37,325 nucleotides of DNA, from contig MGSU01000112.1 in NCBI GenBank assembly GCA_001799195.1, positions 8,650 through 45,974 of the forward strand, given 5' to 3'. Origin of the DNA: Deltaproteobacteria bacterium RIFOXYA12_FULL_61_11 (GTDB lineage: Bacteria > Bdellovibrionota_F > JAHFAK01 > YA12-FULL-61-11). This document shows positions 6,950-14,210 of this stretch, in pieces; the stretch's first letter is position 1, and every line of letters begins with the position of its first letter. The position numbers and the translations under genes are program-made. Under the pieces are notes generated by a model. That model did not search any database and was not told the DNA's origin. It saw only the letters and a program-made list of their open reading frames with translations.

Positions 6950-8938
6950 ATGGCGACCTCTCTCTATTCTCCCTACCGACCCGAACTCTGTGTCTGGGAA
7001 CTGACCCTGGCGTGCAACCTGCGCTGCGGCCATTGCGGCTCCTCGGCGGGTACGGCCCGGCCCGATGAGCTGACCACGGCTGAGTGCCTCGGCCTGGTCG
7101 ACGACCTATCGCTCCTGGGTTGTCGTTTGATCACCCTCTCGGGCGGCGAACCGACGTTGCGGCCCGACTGGCCGCTCATCGCGCGCCGCATACGTTCCTC
7201 GGGCATGGCCGTCAACATGGTCACCAATGGGCTCACCATGACCGAGGCCCTGGCCGCGGAAGTCCGCGAGGCAGGCTTGGCCAACGTGGCCGTGAGCATC
7301 GACGGCCCCCCGGAGGTCCACGACGAGATCAGAGCGAAGGGATCGTTCCAACGAGCCCTCGCCGCGCTCCAAACCCTGCGCGGGGCCGGCGTGTCCACGG
7401 CGATCATCACCACCCTGCACACCCTCAACCTCGACTACCTCGATTACCTGTACCGGCTCGCAAAGGACCAAGGGGCCGCGATCTGGCGGTTACAGCTCGG
7501 CAAGCCCATGGGAAACCTGGCCAAGCACCGGGACCTGACCCTCGTACCCGAGGATTACCTGGAGCTCGTCCCCCTGATCGCCGAACTCAGCCGACGCGGG
7601 GGGACCCGCGTCGATGTAGGTGATTCTATAGGGTATTTCGGTCCCCACGAGAGTTGCATCCGCGGTACGAGCGCCGACGGCCGGCCGGGAGTCTGGGCCG
7701 GGTGTCAGGCCGGTATGCGCGTCATCGGCATCGAGAGCGACGGCGGCATCAAGGGCTGCCTCTCGATCCAGGCTTTGCGCGGAGAGAACGACCCCTATCG
7801 CGAGGGCAGCATCCGCGAGGAGAGTCTGGCCTCGATCTGGCACGATCCCGACCGCTTCGCCTGGAACCGCAAGTTCCGCAAACGCCAACTCCACGGGTAC
7901 TGCAAACGCTGCGACCACGCCGTCCGTTGCCGCGGAGGAGCGACCTGCGTGGCCACGGCCTTCACCGGACAGGTCGGGGATGACCCGTACTGTTACCACC
8001 GAGTGGTCGAACTGGCGAGAGAGGCCGCGTCGCCGCCGACCTTCACGCGCAAAGTGGCGACGACCACCGCCGCGGTGATGCTCACCTTGGCCGGATGCAG
8101 CGGAGATTCCCAGGTCACTACGGACCCGAACCGCAATACCTCGGACCTCCCGCTCACCCCTGCCCAACTCCAACAGACCTGCGCCCAGGTCGACTGCGCG
8201 GCCGATCCCTCGACCATCGCCCCTGCTTTATTCGCCCAGTGCTGTCAAACCTCCGCTGACCAACCTGCACAGCCTGGAATGCCGGTCCAGGACGGCGATG
8301 ATCCCACCTCCCCGACACCTCGCGCCGAGTATGCAGCGCCGGCCCCCATCGACCAACCCGACTACGGCGTGGCCGTACCCGAATACGGCGTCATCACCCC
8401 GCAACCCGACTACGGGGTGGTCACTCCCGATTACGGCATCGCCCAACCCGCCTATGGCGTGGATCTGCCGCCCACGCAAGCCCTCGATTTCGATACTCTA
8501 TTGAAGCCTTTCTATTCGGGTCTCACGACCGCCCAGGACCGCGTCATCGACAACGAAGCCGACTTCGCCGCCCTGTGGTCGGACTTGACCGACAACGGAC
8601 CCTCCGCGACCCGCCCGGCGGTCGACTTCGACACTCATCTCGTGATCGTCACCGCCATGGGCGAGAAACCCTCGGGCGGCTACAGCACCACGATCACCGA
8701 CCTCTCCCTCGAGGGTTCCCGCTTACGGATCGAGGTGGAGGACGAGGCTCCCGGGGCCTGTGGGGCCAGCATGGCCATGACCGCACCGGTGCACATCATC
8801 CTGGTGGAACGGACGTGGCTGGAGGAACTCTCGCTGCCCCCGCGGTTCGTCCACCAAGCCGTCACCGCGGACTGCGACGTCCCTCCTGCCCTCGAGTATG
8901 GGGTGGCCGTGCCGCTCTACGGGGTTTCTTTGCCGTAA
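6950..8938 (+). CDS. radical SAM/SPASM protein fused to lipoprotein-like segment, Y-G-[VI]-x-x-P repeats and PrcB_C-like domain
   Basis: CNLRCGHC radical SAM cluster motif, GGEPTLR, SPASM-like Cys set (CQAG...GCLSIQ...YCKRCDHAVRCRGGATC...CYHR), then RKVATTTAAVMLTLAGCSGD, YGV repeats, and DFAALWSDL...GEKPSGGYSTTITDL (PrcB_C-like), ending in YGVSLP-stop. Confidence 0.88.
   Translation: MATSLYSPYRPELCVWELTLACNLRCGHCGSSAGTARPDELTTAECLGLVDDLSLLGCRLITLSGGEPTLRPDWPLIARRIRSSGMAVNMVTNGLTMTEALAAEVREAGLANVAVSIDGPPEVHDEIRAKGSFQRALAALQTLRGAGVSTAIITTLHTLNLDYLDYLYRLAKDQGAAIWRLQLGKPMGNLAKHRDLTLVPEDYLELVPLIAELSRRGGTRVDVGDSIGYFGPHESCIRGTSADGRPGVWAGCQAGMRVIGIESDGGIKGCLSIQALRGENDPYREGSIREESLASIWHDPDRFAWNRKFRKRQLHGYCKRCDHAVRCRGGATCVATAFTGQVGDDPYCYHRVVELAREAASPPTFTRKVATTTAAVMLTLAGCSGDSQVTTDPNRNTSDLPLTPAQLQQTCAQVDCAADPSTIAPALFAQCCQTSADQPAQPGMPVQDGDDPTSPTPRAEYAAPAPIDQPDYGVAVPEYGVITPQPDYGVVTPDYGIAQPAYGVDLPPTQALDFDTLLKPFYSGLTTAQDRVIDNEADFAALWSDLTDNGPSATRPAVDFDTHLVIVTAMGEKPSGGYSTTITDLSLEGSRLRIEVEDEAPGACGASMAMTAPVHIILVERTWLEELSLPPRFVHQAVTADCDVPPALEYGVAVPLYGVSLP
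8363..8470 (+). repeat. five Y-G-[VI]-x-x-P coding repeats
   Basis: YGVAVP-E-YGVITP-QPD-YGVVTP-D-YGIAQP-A-YGVDLP read directly from the ORF. Confidence 0.95.
8897..8935 (+). repeat. two further Y-G-V-x-x-P coding repeats at the extreme C-terminus
   Basis: E-YGVAVP-L-YGVSLP followed immediately by TAA. Confidence 0.95.
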
Positions 8939-9088
8939 GAAGACCGTGAACTCCCTCGACGTGACGGAGTACAACCACCTATGCGCATCCTCTCCGCCCG
9001 CTGCGTCGAACTCGAGATCTGTGCTAGTATTGGTCACGATCAACCTCGAAATGCTGCCCGACCGACCCGTGCTCTTGGAGGAAAACCC

Positions 9089-11806
9089 ATGACCACCCAA
9101 CATCGTTTCACCCTCGGCCTCTTGCCCTTCCTGGCCCTCGTCGCCTGCATGAAGCAGAACGACTACGAGGTAGTGGAACCGAGCCAACCCGCCGCCCCTC
9201 CCGTGATGGCGACGGGAGGTCCCCAACATGCCGAGGTGGTCCTAGAAGGTCGCTACGACCTGCCCGAGGCCTATATCGACCGTTCCGAGAGCGGCCTGAT
9301 CCGGCAGATCAGCTCGTTCGAGGATCTCTTCACCCGGCAGGGCGAGGACGATTTCTTCGCCTCCATAGACCCGACCGAGGTCGACACCGTCCCCCTCACC
9401 CTGACGCTCCGCCGCGATCCGGTCAACCACCTCGGCGAACAAGACCTCCTCGCCGCCGTACGCAGCGACAAACCCCTGCTCCTGACCGTGGAATCCCATG
9501 ACGGGGGCCGCTGGACCTACACCTCGGTGGACCTGCGAGAGGCCAAGGCCATCACCTCCGAGGCAGGTACCCAGGCCCTCGAATTCGACCTGGCCATTCC
9601 CAAGGCTCTCACCTCCCCGACCCCGGTACTGGTCTTTATCTGTCTCGACGCCAACCTGAACGGCAAATGCAGCGACGAACCGGTCAAGAACCTCAACTTC
9701 TTCCTCAACCAGATCACGCCGGTGTTCATCATCGGGGGGGGCGATGTCCAGCGTGCCCTGGGAGACCTCATGGAAGAAAACGCCGAACAGCGCGCCGAGC
9801 GCTCCGCTTTCTCCGAGGGGTTGATCTTCTATTCCAGCCGCGCCGTGTTGGATCCCCGAGGTCGGACCTTCCTCGACTACGACGAGTATACAGGGGCCCT
9901 GCAGAACGACCTCCTCAAGCTGCTGACCGACGAACCCGAACAGTTCTCCGACGATGCCGCCCATAACGTCGCCTATGGCCAGGTCGACGGATTCGTGCGT
10001 TCGATCCCAGCCGAAATGGCCGCCGTCGATACCGGTGCGACCAGCTCTCTGGCTCTGACCATTCCCTTGGCCATGCTCGACCGGGCCCTGACCGGGGCCG
10101 AACAGGCCGGAGTTGCAACCTTCGACCTCTCGGAGTTCGCTGCCTCCACCACCGGCATCGAACAGGGCGGCGGCGGCGAGGAGGGGCTCGCGACCAGCGG
10201 CACGGAATTCACCGACGCGGTCCTACCGCTCTGGACCTGCAGTGCCGACTACACCTGCGTCTTCGACTACGCCGGCGAGTTCACCTCGGCCCAGGACTGT
10301 GCCACGGCCTGCAGGCCTCCGCGCTGGACCTGTTCGAGCAGCTATTCCTGCGAGCAGGATCCCGACGGGGTCTACGCGACGACCACCGCGTGCGAAGAGG
10401 AATGCTATCCTCCGGCCTGGACCTGCGACAATGCCTATCAGTGCGTGGTCGGCCGCGAGGGCGATTTCTCGACCCTCGAGACCTGCACCGAGGCCTGCCA
10501 ACGGCCCCCGCGCTATACCTGCACCGCCGGCTACCAATGCGTCGAGGATCCTTCGGGCCGTTATGGCACGCTCAGCGACTGTACCGAACTGTGCAAACCG
10601 GCTCCCTCGTATTCCTGCACCTCGGACTTCCGCTGCATCGAGGATGCTTCGGGCACTTATTCCACCCTGGCCTGGTGCGAGACCTCCTGCCAACCCCGCT
10701 ACGACTGTCGCAGCGATTACACTTGTGCTCAGGCCGCCGGCGGAGAGTATTCGACGCTCTCGGCCTGCCAGACCGATTGCCAACCCCCTCCCGTCTCGCG
10801 CTGGACCTGTTCCTCTACCTACCAGTGCGTCGAAGGCAGCAGCGGTCCCTATAGCAGCGTTGGCGCCTGCTCAACCGCCTGCGCCCCCCCGCCGAAATGG
10901 ACCTGTTCGAGCAACTACCAGTGCGTCCAGGGCAGCAGCGGCACCTACTCGGACCTGACCGCCTGTCAACAGAACTGCTCCCCGCCCCCGGCCATGCGCT
11001 ACAAGTGTTCTGGTTGCAACTGCGCCGAGGATCCCAGCGGTGCTTATTCCACGGCCGACAGTTGCCTCTCGGCCTGCGCCGGGTCGGTCAGCGAGAAGCA
11101 GCCGACCAGCGGCAGCGACTGCGACACCTATCTCCTGCCCCAGGATGCGGTCTGCCGCCAGCACTGCCTGACCAAAGCCCCACGCGATGCTACCTTCTAT
11201 TATCCCGGTACCCGTGGTTGTTCTTCGGGCTATGGGTGCTGCGCGAACAGCATCAAGAACGCCGACGGCGGGTGGTGCAAGTACAAGAAGGAGTGCTGCG
11301 GAGAACCGATCCCCTACGTGGTCAACTATCGCAACAACACCGGTTGTTTCGTCGAGGGTACCCCTATCCGGCTGGCCGACGGGAGCGAATTGCCGGTCGA
11401 ACGCTTGCGCCAAGGCCAGCTCCTGCTCGACCACACCGGCGAAGCTCACCTGATCGTCAACATCGTGGCAGGTCCGGAACGGCTACCGGTGCTGTGGCTG
11501 ACCCCCGCTGGAGGTCCTCGGCTCGGGGTCACCTCGACCCACCCCATGCTCACCGAGCGCGGCCTGCTCCAGGCCAAGGAACTCCACCGCGGCGATCGCT
11601 TATTGCTCGCCGACGGGAGTTTTGCCAGCCTCGAGGTGATCGAGGCAATGCCCTACCGAGGACTGGTCTGGAACGTCGAATTGGCCAGAAACGATCCTTC
11701 CGAACGGCGCTGGCTCCTCGCCTCGGGGATCGTCACCGGCGACCTCGCCCTCCAGGCCGAACTCGAACGAACCCCGGAGCCCGTGGCCCTCGCCCCCAGA
11801 CCGTGA
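9089..11806 (+). CDS. large lipoprotein with nine Cys-rich repeats and C-terminal Hint (hedgehog/intein) domain
   Basis: RBS TTGGAGGAAA before ATG 9089; lipobox LLPFLALVAC; nine (W/Y)xC...C...G.Y.T...C...C repeats; GCFVEGTPI ... TSTHPMLTERG ... GDRLLLADGS ... LASGIVTGD Hint blocks. Confidence 0.88.
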   Translation: MTTQHRFTLGLLPFLALVACMKQNDYEVVEPSQPAAPPVMATGGPQHAEVVLEGRYDLPEAYIDRSESGLIRQISSFEDLFTRQGEDDFFASIDPTEVDTVPLTLTLRRDPVNHLGEQDLLAAVRSDKPLLLTVESHDGGRWTYTSVDLREAKAITSEAGTQALEFDLAIPKALTSPTPVLVFICLDANLNGKCSDEPVKNLNFFLNQITPVFIIGGGDVQRALGDLMEENAEQRAERSAFSEGLIFYSSRAVLDPRGRTFLDYDEYTGALQNDLLKLLTDEPEQFSDDAAHNVAYGQVDGFVRSIPAEMAAVDTGATSSLALTIPLAMLDRALTGAEQAGVATFDLSEFAASTTGIEQGGGGEEGLATSGTEFTDAVLPLWTCSADYTCVFDYAGEFTSAQDCATACRPPRWTCSSSYSCEQDPDGVYATTTACEEECYPPAWTCDNAYQCVVGREGDFSTLETCTEACQRPPRYTCTAGYQCVEDPSGRYGTLSDCTELCKPAPSYSCTSDFRCIEDASGTYSTLAWCETSCQPRYDCRSDYTCAQAAGGEYSTLSACQTDCQPPPVSRWTCSSTYQCVEGSSGPYSSVGACSTACAPPPKWTCSSNYQCVQGSSGTYSDLTACQQNCSPPPAMRYKCSGCNCAEDPSGAYSTADSCLSACAGSVSEKQPTSGSDCDTYLLPQDAVCRQHCLTKAPRDATFYYPGTRGCSSGYGCCANSIKNADGGWCKYKKECCGEPIPYVVNYRNNTGCFVEGTPIRLADGSELPVERLRQGQLLLDHTGEAHLIVNIVAGPERLPVLWLTPAGGPRLGVTSTHPMLTERGLLQAKELHRGDRLLLADGSFASLEVIEAMPYRGLVWNVELARNDPSERRWLLASGIVTGDLALQAELERTPEPVALAPRP
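10229..11080 (+). repeat. nine tandem approx. 31-34 aa four-Cys repeats
   Basis: WTCSADYTC..., WTCSSSYSC..., WTCDNAYQC..., YTCTAGYQC..., YSCTSDFRC..., YDCRSDYTC..., WTCSSTYQC..., WTCSSNYQC..., YKCSGCNC..., each with a trailing C-x3-C. Confidence 0.92.
11345..11770 (+). other. Hint domain coding segment, starts with Cys-Phe after Gly
   Basis: TG|CFVEGTPIRLADGSELPVERLRQGQLL..., TxxH block TSTHP, ending LASGIVTGDLALQ without the intein HN dipeptide. Confidence 0.8.
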
Positions 11807-11828
11807 CGCACTGCATCTTCCTCGGCGC

Positions 11829-11857
11829 TTGACAGGCCCCCGGGCATCGACTAGGCT
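11829..11857 (+). promoter_or_regulatory. sigma70-type promoter upstream of the phosphohexomutase gene
   Basis: TTGACA (11829-11834), 17-nt spacer, TAGGCT (11852-11857). Confidence 0.5.
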
Positions 11858-11903
11858 CCGCACGCTTTGTTCGCGCGCGCCGCGCCCCTGCACGTGAGGC
11901 ATC

Positions 11904-13322
11904 ATGGACACCATTCGCTTCGGAACCTCGGGCTGGCGCGGTATCTTGGCAAAGGATTTCACCTACCGCAACATCGCCGTGGTGGTGCAGGGTATTTGCG
12001 ACTACCTCAAGGACATGGGCACTACCGCGAACGGGATCTACATCGGCCACGATTCCCGTTTCCTCGGCGAGCAGCTTGCCGAACTGGCCCGAACCGTCGC
12101 CACCGCAAATAACATCAAAGTATTGTATTCCACCGGTGAAACTCCTGCCCCGGTGATCTCCTGGGTCGTGCGTTCGCAACACCTCGATGGGGGCATCAAC
12201 TTCACCGCCAGTCACAACCAACCCGAGTACAACGGCATCAAGTTCACCCCTTCCTGGGGGGGGCCGGCCCTGCCGGAAACCACCAGTAAGATAGAGGAAA
12301 CCGTCCAAACCCTGTTGCGCAGCGGTCGGGACTACCACCTGGTCTCCGGGAAACCGGCGCTCTGCACCCCCATCGACCCTCGGCCGGAATATTTTCACCA
12401 TCTCAAAGGCTTGATCAATTTCGAAACCATCACCCGCTCCGGCCTCTCGGTGTTATGCGACCCCCTGTGGGGTGCGGGTCGCACCTATCTCAGCCCGCTG
12501 TTGGCCCAGGAAGGCATCAAGGTCAAAACCCTGCATAATTATCGCGATCCCTACTTCGGTGGCCGCGCTCCCGAGCCCTCTGCCGCCAATCTCTACGAGA
12601 TGGTCGAAGAATTGCGCGAGAGCGACGAACACAGCCTTGGGCTGGCCCTCGATTGCGACGCCGACCGCTTCGGAGTGCTCGACCTCGACGGCGAGTGGAT
12701 CCAACCCAATTACCTCCTGGCCATGATCCTCGACTATCTGCTCGAAACCCGTCCTCGACCGGCGGGTCTGGGAGTAGCCAGGACCGTGGCCACGACGCAC
12801 CTCCTCGACCGCATCGCCGAAGCGGCGGGGATCCCTCTGTTCGAGACCCCGGTAGGCTTCAAGTACATTGGAGACCTGATCAACAAGGATCAGATCCTCC
12901 TCGGCGGCGAGGAGAGCGGCGGTATCAGCATCCGGGACCATCTCCCCGAAAAAGATGGGTTGCTCGGTTGCCTGCTCACCCTCGAAATGGTGTGTCAGAG
13001 GGGTCACGGCCTGAAGAAGCTCCTCGGTGAGCTCTACGCCACTTACGGCTCGGTGCGCTGCCGCCGGCTCGATGTCTCCATCACCCCGACGATCCTTGCC
13101 AACGTGCGCGAGCGCTTGAGGAACCTACCGAACTCTCTCGGATCCAGGAAGGTACTCGAGGTGCGCTCCCTGGACGGTATAAAGATCCAGCTCGAAGGTC
13201 CTGCTTGGATCCTGTTCAGAGAAGCCGGCACCGAGCCTCTTGTTCGGGTCTACCTCGAAGCCGCGAGCGACGAGGAACTCGACCTCCTCGAGAGTCAGGC
13301 CCGGTCACTCCTGCTGGCCTGA
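11904..13322 (+). CDS. phosphoglucomutase/phosphomannomutase family protein
   Basis: RFGTSGWRGI, TASHNQPEYNGIKF phosphoserine loop, LDCDADRFG metal loop, GGEESGGIS sugar loop, REAGTEPLVRVY phosphate loop. Confidence 0.93.
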   Translation: MDTIRFGTSGWRGILAKDFTYRNIAVVVQGICDYLKDMGTTANGIYIGHDSRFLGEQLAELARTVATANNIKVLYSTGETPAPVISWVVRSQHLDGGINFTASHNQPEYNGIKFTPSWGGPALPETTSKIEETVQTLLRSGRDYHLVSGKPALCTPIDPRPEYFHHLKGLINFETITRSGLSVLCDPLWGAGRTYLSPLLAQEGIKVKTLHNYRDPYFGGRAPEPSAANLYEMVEELRESDEHSLGLALDCDADRFGVLDLDGEWIQPNYLLAMILDYLLETRPRPAGLGVARTVATTHLLDRIAEAAGIPLFETPVGFKYIGDLINKDQILLGGEESGGISIRDHLPEKDGLLGCLLTLEMVCQRGHGLKKLLGELYATYGSVRCRRLDVSITPTILANVRERLRNLPNSLGSRKVLEVRSLDGIKIQLEGPAWILFREAGTEPLVRVYLEAASDEELDLLESQARSLLLA

Positions 13323-13327
13323 GCACC

Positions 13328-14152
13328 ATGACCGAACCAGCCCCCAACCCGCTCGCCACCCTGGAGTGGTACCTTTACGGCCTTCGCAGTTGGGGCCTCA
13401 GCCATTACCCCCGAGTACGCTCGGGGAACACCGCCGTCCCCCAGGTCTCGCTCCGGCAACCCGCTCCCAACTTCGCACCTCCCTCACCGGCGACCACGGT
13501 GACAGTGCCACCATCATCGCCGACAACCTCGGTCGCGTCCCTCCCCGCTGAGCCCTTCACCTGGGAACCGGACCCTTCGGACGATCCTGCCGAGGGGCTC
13601 CGCGCGCTGCACCAGGAGCTCGGCGATTGTCGGCGTTGCGGCCTGGCCTCGACCCGCACCAAGCTCGTCTTCGGGACAGGTTCTCCAAGCGCAGCCCTCG
13701 TCCTGGTCGGTGAAGCTCCAGGCAGGGAAGAAGACCTCAAGGGAGAACCCTTCGTCGGCCGCGCCGGCCGGTTGCTCGACGAGATGCTCGGAGCCATCGG
13801 CTTGGCGAGGAACGAGGTGTACATCACCAACATCCTCAAGTGCAGACCCCCGGACAATCGAGATCCCGCCCCGCCAGAGGTCTCGGCCTGTGCGCCGTAC
13901 CTGCGCCGGCAGCTCCCCCTGCTCAAACCCCGGGTCCTGCTCACCCTGGGCAGATTCGCCGCGCAGACCCTGCTCGGGACCTCGGCACCGATCACCCGTA
14001 TTCGCGGAAAAATCTTCTGGGTCGGTCCCACGATACTCGTTCCGACCTTCCATCCCGCCTACCTGCTGCGCAACCCGAAGATGAAGGGCTTGGTCTGGAA
14101 AGACCTCCTGCTCGTCGCCGCCCTCCTCCGCGGGGAACCCGCGCAGCAGTAG
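13328..14152 (+). CDS. uracil-DNA glycosylase, family 4-like (Fe-S)
   Basis: CRRCGLASTRTKLVFGTGSPSAALVLVGEAPGREEDLKGEPFVGRAG, NILKCRPPDNRDP, PTFHPAYLLRN. Confidence 0.92.
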   Translation: MTEPAPNPLATLEWYLYGLRSWGLSHYPRVRSGNTAVPQVSLRQPAPNFAPPSPATTVTVPPSSPTTSVASLPAEPFTWEPDPSDDPAEGLRALHQELGDCRRCGLASTRTKLVFGTGSPSAALVLVGEAPGREEDLKGEPFVGRAGRLLDEMLGAIGLARNEVYITNILKCRPPDNRDPAPPEVSACAPYLRRQLPLLKPRVLLTLGRFAAQTLLGTSAPITRIRGKIFWVGPTILVPTFHPAYLLRNPKMKGLVWKDLLLVAALLRGEPAQQ

Positions 14153-14210
14153 CCGCCCTCTTTTTTGTAATGAATTCATAGTCTATCGACCAAGAGGCGG
14201 GAACGAGTCC

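Noticed and set aside
5791-6951. 386-aa minus-strand ORF opposite the DsbA-like gene
   Set aside because: Antisense shadow of a well-supported CDS; repetitive L/E/D/V composition.
10229-11080. Tandem DNA repeats considered as CRISPR or satellite
   Set aside because: Periodicity is at protein level with divergent codons inside a continuous ORF; no identical repeats with unique spacers.
11345-11806. Intein (protein-splicing) interpretation of the Hint domain
   Set aside because: No C-extein follows and the terminal HN is absent; a Hedgehog-like/BIL-like cleavage domain fits better.
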